DNA of 22,343 bases from Actinomycetes bacterium. Its GTDB lineage: Bacteria; Actinomycetota; Acidimicrobiia; Acidimicrobiales; RAAP-2. Below, piece by piece: positions 7,330 to 15,284 of the stretch; position 1 is the stretch's first letter; the number at the start of each line of letters is the position of its first letter. Position numbers and translations under genes: made by a program. Below the pieces are notes generated by a model. The model did not search any database. It saw only the letters and a list, made by a program, of their open reading frames with translations, and had not been told where the DNA came from. The DNA lies in assembly GCA_021784205.1 (NCBI GenBank), contig JAJXTB010000030.1:1-22343 (forward strand), written 5' to 3'.

Positions 7330-8811
7330 TTAGAGCCTGAGGTTCGTCGCTCCGCTCGCCCACAGGTCGGCCATCCACGCCTCCACGTCATCTGCCGTGC
7401 GCGGCAGAGCGCTCGACAGGTTGCGCGCGCCGTTCTTCGTGACGAGCACGTCGTCTTCGATGCGCACCCCAATGCCGCGGTATTCCGCGGGCACGGTCAG
7501 GTCGTGGGGCTGGAAGTAGAGACCGGGTTCGACGGTGAGTACGTAGCCTTCACGCAGTTCGCCCATGTAGAGCTCGTCGCGCGCCTGGGCGCAGTCGTGC
7601 ACGTCGAGACCGAGCATGTGGCTCACGCCGTGGAGCGTGTAGCGACGGTGCAGCTGGCGGGTGGGTTGCAGGGAAACCTCGGCCGGGTCGCTCAAGATGC
7701 CCAACCGGTGCAGGCCCTCGGTGAGGACCTTCATCGCCGCTTCGTGAGGCGCGCGGAAGTTTGCGCCGGGCCTGACCGCGGCGATGCCGGCCTCTTGGGC
7801 GGCGAGCACGAGGTCGTAGATGCGCCGCTGGGCGGGGCTGAATGTCCCGTTGATCGGCATCGTGCGCGTCACGTCGGCGGTGTAGAGGTGGTGGCACTCC
7901 ACGCCGGCGTCGAGCAAGAGAAGGTCGCCCGCGTTCACCGCACCATCGTTGGTCATCCAGTGCAGGATCGTCGCGTGGGCGCCGGCCGCGGCAATGGTGC
8001 CATAGCCCACGTCGTTGCCCTCGACGCGCGCGCGCAGGTTAAAGACACCCTCGATGACGCGTTCGCCTCGCCCCTGGGCGGCGGGCAGAGCGCGCACCAC
8101 GTCCTCGAAGCCGCTCACCGTGTGCGCGATGGCGACTTCGAGCTGGGCGACTTCGAAGTCGTCCTTTACGAGACGCATCTCGGCGAGCACGACGCCGATA
8201 CGAGCGTCGTCCTCGTGAGGGGCCACCAGCGAGTCGACCCAGGCGTCGACGCTCCGGTGGGTGAGGATGCTCGTGGAAGAGAGGTCGACGAGGTCCTTCT
8301 CCAACTGGTCCAGGGGCGCGGCCTCGATGTCGTAGTAGGCGCCGGCCTCCTCGGGCCCGCGACGCGGCCCCACCCACAACTCGCCGTAGCGCGCGTCGGT
8401 GATGAACTCGTGGGTGCGCTGGTCGCGTCTCGCCGCGACGTAGAGGGTCGCGCGCGATCCTCCGGCGATCGGTGTGATGACGAGGACACCGTCGGGCTCG
8501 TCATCGCCGGTCAGGTAGTAGTAGTCGGTGTCGGGTCGAAAACGGTAGTCGGTGTCGTTGGCGCGCACCTTGAGATTGCCCGCCGGGATGACGAGGGTCG
8601 AGCCGGCGAACGTCGCGGCGAGTGTCTCGCGTCGACGTCGAGAGTGGGCGGCCGCGACGTGCTCGTCGCGCGAGGGGGCGACCTCGTCCCAGTTGCTCGT
8701 CAGGTGCTCGAGGAACGCGCGGGGCATGGCGGGGCGATGCGCCCCAATCCACACCCAGTTCTCGCTCAGGGGATTCTCAGCGTTGACGTCGGGTTCGAGA
8801 GAGTCGCTCAC
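7330..8811 (-). CDS. pepP: Xaa-Pro aminopeptidase (aminopeptidase P, M24B)
   Basis: The 493-residue cytosolic metallopeptidase removes N-terminal residues preceding proline. The N-terminal AMP_N domain (about 45-190) contains the family stretch FRPDTDYYYLTG. The C-terminal pita-bread domain has all five metal ligands in order: Asp301 (LLLLDAGVE), Asp313 (ADVTRTMP), His398 (LHGVSHMLGLDVHD), Glu428 (TVEPGLYF) and Glu452 (GVRIEDDVLV). The open frame extends another 151 codons upstream, but that would overlap the divergent sigma-factor gene. I chose the GTG at 8811 because a TACATT -10 lies 7 nt upstream and the family start fits. It is convergent with kdpE and divergent from the sigma gene, so probably monocistronic. 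Confidence 0.95.
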   Translation of the reverse strand: MSDSLEPDVNAENPLSENWVWIGAHRPAMPRAFLEHLTSNWDEVAPSRDEHVAAAHSRRRRETLAATFAGSTLVIPAGNLKVRANDTDYRFRPDTDYYYLTGDDEPDGVLVITPIAGGSRATLYVAARRDQRTHEFITDARYGELWVGPRRGPEEAGAYYDIEAAPLDQLEKDLVDLSSTSILTHRSVDAWVDSLVAPHEDDARIGVVLAEMRLVKDDFEVAQLEVAIAHTVSGFEDVVRALPAAQGRGERVIEGVFNLRARVEGNDVGYGTIAAAGAHATILHWMTNDGAVNAGDLLLLDAGVECHHLYTADVTRTMPINGTFSPAQRRIYDLVLAAQEAGIAAVRPGANFRAPHEAAMKVLTEGLHRLGILSDPAEVSLQPTRQLHRRYTLHGVSHMLGLDVHDCAQARDELYMGELREGYVLTVEPGLYFQPHDLTVPAEYRGIGVRIEDDVLVTKNGARNLSSALPRTADDVEAWMADLWASGATNLRL

Positions 8812-8818
8812 AAGGGCC

Positions 8819-8824
8819 AATGTA
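8819..8824 (-). promoter_or_regulatory. -10 element for leaderless pepP
   Basis: On the minus strand TACATT ends 7 nt before the GTG at 8811, and no Shine-Dalgarno-like sequence intervenes. This spacing puts transcription start at the start codon. Confidence 0.5.
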
Positions 8825-8892
8825 GTGCGCGACGCCTCGAACGGACCTGGGCGAGCGTGTAAGAAGGGTGAAGCGTCGGACAGGGAGGTGAC

Positions 8893-9393
8893 ATGGGTCA
8901 TCGCAGGGAGCACGCCTTTCGCGTGCTGGCCCAGCGAGTCACGCCCGAAGTCGGAAGCTACCTGCGCCGGCGGCTCTACCCGCTGCCCTACTCTGACCTC
9001 GACGACCTGGTCGAGGAGGTGCTGATCGTCCTGTGGCGACGATTCGACGACGTGCCGGCGGGCGCCGAAGTGGCCTGGTCGATTGGCGTGGCGCGCAACG
9101 TCTTGCGTAACGCGCAACGCAGCGCTCGTCGCGCGGCCGCGCACGCGCCGCGTCCCGTCGTGGTGCTGGACCACTCCGCGGAGGATCGCGTCATCGCCGA
9201 CGAGAGCGTGCGAGCGGCGCTCGCGGCGCTCTCTGAGGAGGATCGCGAGCTCCTGACCCTGCACGCGTGGGACGGACTGGGCCCTCGCGAGCTCGCCGCG
9301 ACCCTCAAGATCAGCGAGAACGCGGTGGCGGTGCGACTGAGCCGGGCGCGCGCGCGATTCGAGGCCCAGATGAACGCGGTGACATCGTGGTGA
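8893..9393 (+). CDS. ECF-type RNA polymerase sigma factor
   Basis: The 166-residue protein has the two-domain layout of extracytoplasmic-function sigma factors. Region 2 lies around residues 12-60 (YSDLDDLVEEVLIVLWRRFD, then the AWSIGVARNVLRNAQR helix). Region 4 lies around 105-160 (LAALSEEDRELLTLHAWDGL, followed by the helix-turn-helix ELAATLKISENAVAVRLSRA). The two are joined by a short Arg/Ala-rich linker. The ATG follows GGGAGG with good spacing. It is divergent from pepP and 34 nt upstream of a membrane-anchored protein in the same direction, which suggests a sigma/regulator pair. The regulon and signal are unknown. Region 2 is less conserved than region 4. Confidence 0.87.
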   Translation: MGHRREHAFRVLAQRVTPEVGSYLRRRLYPLPYSDLDDLVEEVLIVLWRRFDDVPAGAEVAWSIGVARNVLRNAQRSARRAAAHAPRPVVVLDHSAEDRVIADESVRAALAALSEEDRELLTLHAWDGLGPRELAATLKISENAVAVRLSRARARFEAQMNAVTSW

Positions 9394-9427
9394 AAGTTTT
9401 GCGCTGCGCCGACATGAAGAGGTCGTG

Positions 9428-10579
9428 GTGAAGATGACGTCGTTCGAGCGCTTGGTGGCGAGCGATCCCGCGCGCGATGCGCCCTACGAGACGCGCGAGT
9501 TCGACGCGATGCTCGCGCGCGTCGTGTCGACGACCTACCCGCACGTGACCTCGTGGCGAGCGTTCAAGGCGCGCGTCCTCGCGGCCCTTGGCGCGTCGGG
9601 CGCCGTCATGGCCGTGGCCATCAGCCTCATCGCGGGTGCCGGGCCGTCACTCGCTCCCTTGAGCTTTGCCGCCGCGCCCGTCACGCCGTCGGCGGCGACG
9701 AACATGTCGACGCTCGAGATCACGGCAACAGGGGTGGCGAGCGCTCCGACTCGCTTCGTCGCCTCGACGCTGTCTGCTCAGGCGCCCTCGCTCGCGGCCT
9801 ATGGCGTCAGTGCGCCGGCCGAGGGGCCACGAGTCCTCACCCTCGTGGCGCGCGCCCTCGCGCGGCGGGTAGGTCCGGTCAGCCCGGTCGCGACGCGCTC
9901 CGTGGGTGGCACCACGTGGACGGCGCGTGGGGAGGCGTTCTCGTCGCTCACCCTCGAGCGCGTAGGTGGTGTTGACTTCTGGAACTTCTCGTTTCCTCCG
10001 AATACGCTCGTCGCGGGTGGAACCTACGGACCCAGTCGAAGCTCGCTCGAACGTTGGGCGCTTAAGGTCGTCAACCAGTTGGGCGGCGAGGAAACCGGCG
10101 TCCCCGTCTACTCGTCGGGTCTGACCTCGCGGGTGGTGGTGCCGCTCCTGATCGCGGGACACTCGACGAATCTGGCCGACACGTTCACCTTCGACTCGCT
10201 CGGCCACGTGGTGGCGGCGAGTGGCGTGATCTTCACCTTGGGGCTGCCGGTTGCCTATCCGCTCGTCTCGCCGCGCGCCGCCGTATCCCAGGTGGCTGCG
10301 CAGATGAGCCTCTTCAGCCACGCGGTGTCGACTCAGGGCTGGGTGGGCTACGCCCCCCTGGGCACGGCGACAGCGCACGGTGGACCAGGAGGTGACGTCC
10401 ACCTCGAGACGGCGTCGCTGCAGTACCGCGTCGTCGTCGACGCGCACGACACCGCCCACGCGATACCGATCTACCTCTACCGCGGCTCGGGTGGCGACAG
10501 CGCACCCGTCGTCGTCGAGGCCACCGCGATCGACCCGCGCTACATCAGCTTCGAGGTTCACGGGTCCTCTGTCCCCTGA
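9428..10579 (+). CDS. Membrane-anchored protein of unknown family, possible regulator of the adjacent ECF sigma factor
   Basis: I do not recognise the family. The 383-residue protein has a short N-terminal cytoplasmic part (about 48 residues), one transmembrane segment (about 50-75, ALGASGAVMAVAISLIAGAG) and a long Ala/Val/Thr-rich exported domain. Position after the sigma gene and this topology resemble a trans-membrane anti-sigma factor. However, the zinc-binding HXXXCXXC motif of ZAS anti-sigma factors is absent, and the exported part (about 300 residues) is large for one. Start choice is uncertain: GTG 9425, GTG 9428 and ATG 9434 are in frame, and GAGG at 9419-9422 best suits 9428. It could instead be an exported target of the sigma factor. 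Confidence 0.75.
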   Translation: MKMTSFERLVASDPARDAPYETREFDAMLARVVSTTYPHVTSWRAFKARVLAALGASGAVMAVAISLIAGAGPSLAPLSFAAAPVTPSAATNMSTLEITATGVASAPTRFVASTLSAQAPSLAAYGVSAPAEGPRVLTLVARALARRVGPVSPVATRSVGGTTWTARGEAFSSLTLERVGGVDFWNFSFPPNTLVAGGTYGPSRSSLERWALKVVNQLGGEETGVPVYSSGLTSRVVVPLLIAGHSTNLADTFTFDSLGHVVAASGVIFTLGLPVAYPLVSPRAAVSQVAAQMSLFSHAVSTQGWVGYAPLGTATAHGGPGGDVHLETASLQYRVVVDAHDTAHAIPIYLYRGSGGDSAPVVVEATAIDPRYISFEVHGSSVP

Positions 10580-10584
10580 GCCTC

Positions 10585-10590
10585 TAGTCT
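10585..10590 (+). promoter_or_regulatory. -10 element for the leaderless enoyl-CoA hydratase/isomerase gene
   Basis: TAGTCT ends 7 nt before the GTG at 10598, just after the preceding stop codon. No ribosome-binding site is visible in the 18-nt gap. Confidence 0.5.
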
Positions 10591-10597
10591 CGGCCTC

Positions 10598-11266
10598 GTG
10601 TACTTTTCCGTTGACGTGACCGACGACGTGGCGCTGATCACCTGGGACGACGGCGAGAATCGCGTCAATCTCGACTCACTCGCGGCACTGCACGGCGTGC
10701 TCGACGACCTCGTCGCGACGTCGGGACCCCTCGCCCTCGTGCTGACCGGCGTGGGCAAGTTCTTCTCGAACGGTCTCGATCTCGCGCGCTTTGGCGACCG
10801 GCCCGAGGAGATCGCGGCCACGATCGAGGAGTTACACCGCACGGTCTGTCGCCTACTCACTTTTCCGGCCTACGGCGTGGCCGCCCTCAACGGGCACACC
10901 TTCGCCGCGGGAGCGCTGCTCAGCTGCGCGTTTGACCACCGGGTGATGCGCGCCGATCGCGGCTACTGGTGCATGAACGAAGCCGACATTGGCCTACCCC
11001 TCGACGAGAAGCTCGCGGCGATTCTCTTCAATCGCCTGCCGCGCGCGAGCGCGATCGAGGCCATGCTCACGGCGCGTCGATACGCCGCGAGTGAGGCCCA
11101 GGCCGCGGGCATCGTCGAGGACGTCGTGGCGCCCGCCGAGGTGCGCGAGCGCGCCCTGTCAGTCGCCGCCACGATGGCCAGCAAAGATCGTCGCGTGCTC
11201 GCCACGCACAAGAAGATCGCCCACCGCGACGTGGTGACCTTCCTCGGCCACCCCGAGTATCTCTAG
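10598..11266 (+). CDS. Enoyl-CoA hydratase/isomerase family protein
   Basis: The 222-residue crotonase-fold protein carries both oxyanion-hole segments, KFFSNGLDL (54-62) and NGHTFAAGALLSCAFDHRVM (98-117). Glu128 in CMNEADIGLPL is in the position of the single catalytic Glu used by delta3,delta2-enoyl-CoA isomerases. The glutamate needed by classical hydratases at the first site (in the GADL-type loop region) is not apparent. Together with the short C-terminus this favours an isomerase of fatty-acid beta-oxidation, but substrate cannot be fixed from sequence. It starts at a GTG with a leaderless-type -10. It converges on bioY with both stops in one CTAG. Confidence 0.88.
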   Translation: MYFSVDVTDDVALITWDDGENRVNLDSLAALHGVLDDLVATSGPLALVLTGVGKFFSNGLDLARFGDRPEEIAATIEELHRTVCRLLTFPAYGVAALNGHTFAAGALLSCAFDHRVMRADRGYWCMNEADIGLPLDEKLAAILFNRLPRASAIEAMLTARRYAASEAQAAGIVEDVVAPAEVRERALSVAATMASKDRRVLATHKKIAHRDVVTFLGHPEYL

Positions 11267-11853
11267 CGCGACGACGTTCGCTCGACGAAGCGCCACGCGC
11301 CGGGCAGGGCGATCCCCGCGAGCGCGGCCTTGATCGCGTCGCCGATGACGAAGGGGCGTAACCCCAACGACAGCGCGCCGGCGAGAGAGACGTGTAGCGA
11401 GACGGCCAGCCAGGGCAGCGCCACGGCGTAGATGGCGAGCTCGCCGGCGAGCATCGAGACAATGGCGCGCGTCACCGTGCGCTCCTGAGCGCGCGCGGCG
11501 AGCGCGCCCGTGAGAGCGCCCGCGGCGAGAAAGCCGAGGAGGTAGCCCACGAGAGCGATCGGCACGTGACTCGTGTGCCCGGCGAGCCACGGCACGCCCG
11601 CGAGTCCCGCCACGACGTAGAGAGCCAGAGACGCACTCGCGCGTCGCGTCCCGAGCGTCGCGCCCACGAGCAGCACGCCGAGGGTCTGACCGGTCAGGGG
11701 CACGGGCGTGAAGGCGAGGGGAATCGAGATCTGGGCGAGCGCGCCCACCAGGGCCGATCCCCCCAGCACGAGGGCAATGTCGCTCGCGAGAGACCGCGAG
11801 AAGGTGTCGGCGAGTACGCGTCGGGGTGACGCGGCGATTACGCGGGTGTTCAT
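11263..11853 (-). CDS. bioY: Biotin transporter BioY (ECF-type S component)
   Basis: The 196-residue integral membrane protein has about six hydrophobic segments and the BioY core: ISIPLAFTPVPLTGQTLGVL, a GTRRASASLALYVVAGLAGV loop, and the C-terminal GLRPFVIGDAIKAALAG. BioY binds biotin and works alone or with the shared EcfA/EcfT energising module. No ecfA or ecfT gene is present here. The ATG follows a strong AAAGGAG. A TAGGGT 20-25 nt upstream could be its -10, since the gap to rfbA is only 35 nt. No BirA-type operator was recognised. The last codons converge with the ECH gene. Confidence 0.93.
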   Translation of the reverse strand: MNTRVIAASPRRVLADTFSRSLASDIALVLGGSALVGALAQISIPLAFTPVPLTGQTLGVLLVGATLGTRRASASLALYVVAGLAGVPWLAGHTSHVPIALVGYLLGFLAAGALTGALAARAQERTVTRAIVSMLAGELAIYAVALPWLAVSLHVSLAGALSLGLRPFVIGDAIKAALAGIALPGAWRFVERTSSR

Positions 11854-11888
11854 GTGGCTCCTTTGTGCGAGCCCACCCTAGGCGAGTG

Positions 11889-12674
11889 CTACGAGAGCCA
11901 ACCCTGATCGCGGGCGATCTGCTCCACGTCGCCGATGCGCATGCCGGTGCGGTGCTGGAGCGTGCGAATCAGACCACCCGCCTCGTAGAGCGACTCGTGA
12001 GTACCAGTGTCGAGCCAAGTCGTCGCACGCGAGAGGACCTCGACGCGAAGCTCCCCACGCTCGAGGTACGCGTTGTTCAGCGCGGTGATCTCGAGCTCGC
12101 CGCGCTCGCTCGGTCGCAGCTGTCGCGCGAAGTCCGAGGCGCGCTCGTCGTAGAAGTAGATGCCCGGCACCGCGAAGTTGCTCTTGGGCACGGGTGGCTT
12201 CTCCTCGATGGAGAGCACGCGGCCCGCGTCGTCGAACTCGACGACGCCGTAGGCGGTCGGATCGCTCACCTGGTAGGCGAAGATGAGCGCCCCGTCGACC
12301 TGGGAGTTCTGGGCGAGGTGGGTGCCCAGGCCGGGTCCGTAGAAGAGGTTGTCGCCCAGGATCAGCGCGCACTTGTCACCGGCGAGGAATTCCTCACCCA
12401 GGAGGAGTGCTTCGGCTAGTCCGTTGGGCTGATCCTGCACGACCCACGACAACGACAGCCCGAGGTGCGCTCCGTCACCGAGGAGGCGCTGAAAGGCCGC
12501 CTGGTCGTGGGGAGTCGTGATGAGCAAGATCTCGCGTAACCCGGCCAACATCAGAGTCGACAGCGGGTAGTAGATCATGGGCTTGTCGTAGATCGGCAGC
12601 AACTGCTTGGAGACGGCCCGGGTGATGGGGTGCAGGCGCGTACCACTGCCGCCCGCCAGGATGATTCCCTTCAC
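11889..12674 (-). CDS. rfbA: Glucose-1-phosphate thymidylyltransferase (RfbA/RmlA), short C-terminus
   Basis: The 261-residue nucleotidyltransferase should make dTDP-glucose from dTTP and glucose-1-phosphate. The signature [16 protein letters not shown] at 3-18, [20 protein letters not shown] and the Mg-binding [10 protein letters not shown] are intact, as are EEKP and [14 protein letters not shown]. The start is the GTG at 12674, with TATACT 6 nt upstream. The nearby ATG is out of frame and an earlier in-frame ATG lies upstream of the -10. Typical RmlA is about 290 residues; this one stops after [11 protein letters not shown], missing about 25-30 residues of the terminal helices involved in dimer and allosteric contacts. 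Bases after the stop do not restore them in frame. It is divergent from rfbBC. Confidence 0.9.
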   Translation of the reverse strand: MKGIILAGGSGTRLHPITRAVSKQLLPIYDKPMIYYPLSTLMLAGLREILLITTPHDQAAFQRLLGDGAHLGLSLSWVVQDQPNGLAEALLLGEEFLAGDKCALILGDNLFYGPGLGTHLAQNSQVDGALIFAYQVSDPTAYGVVEFDDAGRVLSIEEKPPVPKSNFAVPGIYFYDERASDFARQLRPSERGELEITALNNAYLERGELRVEVLSRATTWLDTGTHESLYEAGGLIRTLQHRTGMRIGDVEQIARDQGWLS

Positions 12675-12679
12675 TCCAT

Positions 12680-12686
12680 TAGTATA
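12680..12686. promoter_or_regulatory. Overlapping divergent -10 elements for rfbA and rfbBC
   Basis: On the minus strand TATACT (12686-12681) lies 6 nt before the rfbA GTG. On the plus strand the same bases read TAGTAT (12680-12685) or TATAAG just beyond, giving a transcript with a leader of about 30 nt and GAGG before the rfbB ATG. One symmetric AT-rich island thus appears to serve both directions. Confidence 0.5.
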
Positions 12687-12722
12687 AGAGGCCATTCTGG
12701 GGCCGAGATTCGAGGTATCGCC

Positions 12723-13697
12723 ATGCGCGCAGTGATCACCGGGGCGGCCGGCTTCATCGGCTCACGCTTTAGCGAAATCTTCCTCGCCGAGGCCCCTCGC
12801 CTGGGATATGACGAGATCGTTCTGCTCGACGCGTTGACCTACTCGGGTCGGCGCGAGAACATCACCGGCGTGCTCGCCGACCCGAGGGTGAGCTTCGTGC
12901 ACGGCTCGATCGTCGACGCGTCGACGTGCGAGAGCGCCCTCGCGGGGGCCCAGGCCGTCATCCACTTCGCCGCCGAGAGCCACGTGGACCGCTCGATCAC
13001 GGGCGCGCGGGCCTTCTACGAGACGAACGTGATCGGAACGCACCAGCTCCTCGAGACCGCTCGCACCCTGGGCGTCGCTCGCTTCGTGCACGTCTCGACC
13101 GACGAGGTCTACGGCACCATCGCCGAGGGCTCGTGGCGCGAAGACCACCTCCTCGAGCCCAACTCGCCGTACTCGTCCTCCAAGGCCGCCTCGGACCTCG
13201 CGGCGCTCGCCTACCACCGCACCTACGGACTCGACGTGTGCGTGACGCGCTGTTCGAACAACTACGGCCCGCGCCAGTTCCCCGAGAAGGTCATTCCGCT
13301 CTTTGTCACCAACCTCTTCGACGGCGCCAACGTTCCGCTCTACGGCGACGGGCTCAACGTGCGCGACTGGCTGCACGTCGATGACCACTGTCGCGGTGTG
13401 CTCGCGGTGCTCGAGCGCGGACGCGCGGGCGAGATCTACAACATCGGTGGCGGCACGGAATTGACCAACCGCGAGCTGACGACACGCCTCCTCGAGCTCT
13501 GCGGGGCGGACGAGTCGCGCGTCACGCCGGTCGCCGATCGCCTGGGCCACGACCGGCGCTACAGCGTTGACTGGACGAAGATCCACGACGAACTGGGTTA
13601 CGCCCCACAGGTGGACTTCGTCGAGGGTCTGGCCGCCACGGTGCAGTGGTACCGCGACCACGAAGCTTGGTGGCGTCCGATTAAGGTCGCGTCGTGA
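12723..13697 (+). CDS. rfbB: dTDP-glucose 4,6-dehydratase (RfbB/RmlB)
   Basis: The 324-residue short-chain dehydrogenase/reductase-family enzyme converts dTDP-glucose to dTDP-4-keto-6-deoxyglucose. Visible are the NAD-binding GAAGFIG (7-13), the active-site Asp127-Glu128 in STDEVYG typical of the 4,6-dehydratases, and Tyr150/Lys154 in [22 protein letters not shown] and [16 protein letters not shown] are also family-typical. The open frame extends upstream, but the ATG at 12723, preceded by GAGG, gives the normal N-terminus. It overlaps rfbC by 4 nt. Together with the divergent rfbA and rfbC it supplies three of the four steps to dTDP-L-rhamnose. Confidence 0.95.
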   Translation: MRAVITGAAGFIGSRFSEIFLAEAPRLGYDEIVLLDALTYSGRRENITGVLADPRVSFVHGSIVDASTCESALAGAQAVIHFAAESHVDRSITGARAFYETNVIGTHQLLETARTLGVARFVHVSTDEVYGTIAEGSWREDHLLEPNSPYSSSKAASDLAALAYHRTYGLDVCVTRCSNNYGPRQFPEKVIPLFVTNLFDGANVPLYGDGLNVRDWLHVDDHCRGVLAVLERGRAGEIYNIGGGTELTNRELTTRLLELCGADESRVTPVADRLGHDRRYSVDWTKIHDELGYAPQVDFVEGLAATVQWYRDHEAWWRPIKVAS

Positions 13698-14260
13698 ACT
13701 ACGTCGAGCTGGGCGTCGCCGGCGCGTGGGTGATGGAGAGCCCGGTGTGGTCCGACGAGCGCGGCTTCTTTCGCGAGTGGTTCCGCTTACCCGACTTTCT
13801 CGCGCGGGAGGTCTCGTTCTCGGCCCAGCAGGCGAACATTTCGTACTCGGTGCACAACACCGTGCGCGGCCTGCACTACTCGATCGCCCCCGAGGGTCAA
13901 GCCAAGCTCGTCACGTGCGCGAGCGGCACCATTGACGACGTGCTCGTGGACATCCGCGTGGGCTCTCCCACCTTCGGGGCCGTGGAGGTGGTGCACCTGG
14001 CGGGCGACGTCGGTCGCAGCGTCTTCGTGCCCGCCGGGGTCGCGCACGGCTTTTGCGTGACGAGTGAGAACGGCGTGCTCGCGTACTTGCTCTCGTCGAA
14101 CTTCAACGCGCCCTTCGAACTCGAAATCAACCCCTTCGACGCCGAGGTCGGTGTCCTCTGGCCCCTCGACGGGCCAGCCATCGTGAGCGACAAAGACGCC
14201 GGCGCGCCCTCGCTGGGCGAACGTCGCGACGCGCACCAACTGCCGCCCTTCGTCGCCTGA
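13694..14260 (+). CDS. rfbC: dTDP-4-dehydrorhamnose 3,5-epimerase (RfbC/RmlC)
   Basis: The 188-residue cupin-fold epimerase acts on the RfbB product. Landmarks are DERGFFREWF (21-30), QANISYSVHNTVRGLHY with catalytic His61, Lys71, the barrel motif FVPAGVAHGFCV, Tyr131 in LAYLLSS, and the C-terminal NPFDAEVGVLWPL. Six residues after Tyr131 there is a Phe (SSNFNAP) where many actinobacterial RmlC proteins have Tyr. Some RmlC-like proteins are 3- or 5-epimerases only, so the exact product is not certain. The GTG start overlaps the rfbB stop (GTGA), implying translational coupling. No rfbD follows. Confidence 0.93.
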   Translation: MNYVELGVAGAWVMESPVWSDERGFFREWFRLPDFLAREVSFSAQQANISYSVHNTVRGLHYSIAPEGQAKLVTCASGTIDDVLVDIRVGSPTFGAVEVVHLAGDVGRSVFVPAGVAHGFCVTSENGVLAYLLSSNFNAPFELEINPFDAEVGVLWPLDGPAIVSDKDAGAPSLGERRDAHQLPPFVA

Positions 14261-14281
14261 GGGGCCGAGAGTCGATCTTGG

Positions 14282-14287
14282 TAGCGT
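14282..14287 (+). promoter_or_regulatory. -10 element for leaderless deoC
   Basis: TAGCGT ends 7 nt before the GTG at 14295 and overlaps an alternative GTG at 14286, which makes that earlier start unlikely. Confidence 0.5.
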
Positions 14288-14294
14288 GGACGCA

Positions 14295-15284
14295 GTGAGT
14301 ACGTCCTCGTTGAGGGTGAGCGAAGCGGACATCGGCGTCCGACTGACGGATCCCTCACGCCTGCCGACGATCTCGAGCGAGACGCAGCTGCGCGCGGTGT
14401 TGGCGAGCCTCGCGGGTGTCGACGCCGTGGGCGCCGAGGCGCGGGTGGCCAAGCTCGCGACGCGCTCGATCAAGACGTCCTCGAAGCGACGGGCTCTCGA
14501 CCTCATTGTCTCGATGATCGACCTCACGACTCTAGAGGGCGCGGACACGCCCGGTCGGGTGAGCGCGATGTGCGCCAAGGCCCGCCGACCCGATCCGCGC
14601 GACTTGAGCGTGCCGAGCGTGGCGGCGGTGTGCGTGTACCCCGACCTCGTGGAGGGGGCGAAGAGGCATCTCGAGGGTTCCTCCGTCGCGGTGGCGGCGG
14701 TGGCGACGGCGTTTCCGTCGGGGCGCGCGTCGCTCGCGGTCAAGCTGCTCGACGTGTCCGAGGCCGTCGCGGCCGGGGCCGACGAGATCGACATGGTGAT
14801 CGACCGCGGCGCGTTCCTCTCGGGTCGCCTGGGCCAGGTCTTCGACGAGATCGTGGCGGTCAAGGCGGCGTGCGGGTCCGCGCACCTCAAGGTGATCCTC
14901 GAGACCGGTGAGTTGGTGACCTACGACAACGTGCGCCGGGCAAGCTGGCTCGCGATGCTCGCGGGGGCTGACTTCATCAAGACCTCGACGGGCAAGGTCC
15001 CCGTCGCGGCGACACCGCCGGTCGCTCTCGTCATGCTCGAGGCGGTACGTGACTTCGCCGAATCGACGGGACGCGTCGTGGGGGTGAAGGTGGCGGGCGG
15101 GATTCGCAGCGCCAAGGACGCCATTCGCTACCTCGTCATCGTCAACGAGACGGCCGGAGCCACCTGGCTCCGGCCCGAGACCTTCCGCTTTGGTGCGTCG
15201 TCGCTGCTCAATGACGTCTTGATGCAGCGTCTCAAGCAAACCCGCGGCGCCTACGTGCGTCCCGAAGAGTTCAGTGGGGACTGA
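14295..15284 (+). CDS. deoC: Deoxyribose-phosphate aldolase (DeoC), long form
   Basis: The 329-residue class I aldolase cleaves 2-deoxyribose-5-phosphate into glyceraldehyde-3-phosphate and acetaldehyde. Catalytic residues are Lys229 (Schiff base, DFIKTSTGKV), Lys265 (VGVKVAGGI) and Asp166 (DEIDMVID). The extra N-terminal region of about 65 residues is characteristic of the long DeoC type also seen in eukaryotic DERA. I prefer GTG 14295 over 14286 because of the -10 spacing. It is the first gene of a plus-strand cluster with ALDH, ALDH', pnp and a phosphohexomutase, and its TGA overlaps the next ATG. Placement beside an ALDH suggests immediate removal of the acetaldehyde. Confidence 0.95.
   Translation: MSTSSLRVSEADIGVRLTDPSRLPTISSETQLRAVLASLAGVDAVGAEARVAKLATRSIKTSSKRRALDLIVSMIDLTTLEGADTPGRVSAMCAKARRPDPRDLSVPSVAAVCVYPDLVEGAKRHLEGSSVAVAAVATAFPSGRASLAVKLLDVSEAVAAGADEIDMVIDRGAFLSGRLGQVFDEIVAVKAACGSAHLKVILETGELVTYDNVRRASWLAMLAGADFIKTSTGKVPVAATPPVALVMLEAVRDFAESTGRVVGVKVAGGIRSAKDAIRYLVIVNETAGATWLRPETFRFGASSLLNDVLMQRLKQTRGAYVRPEEFSGD

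Noticed and set aside
7285..8862. 525-codon open frame on the plus strand
   Set aside because: It lies antisense to pepP, whose five metal ligands are intact. The antisense product is His/Val/Gly/Arg-rich with no family resemblance, a usual high-GC shadow.
9414..9431. Micro-ORF MKRSW before the membrane protein of the sigma locus, considered as a leader peptide
   Set aside because: Only five codons, no RBS of its own, and the region is better explained as the RBS of the next gene.
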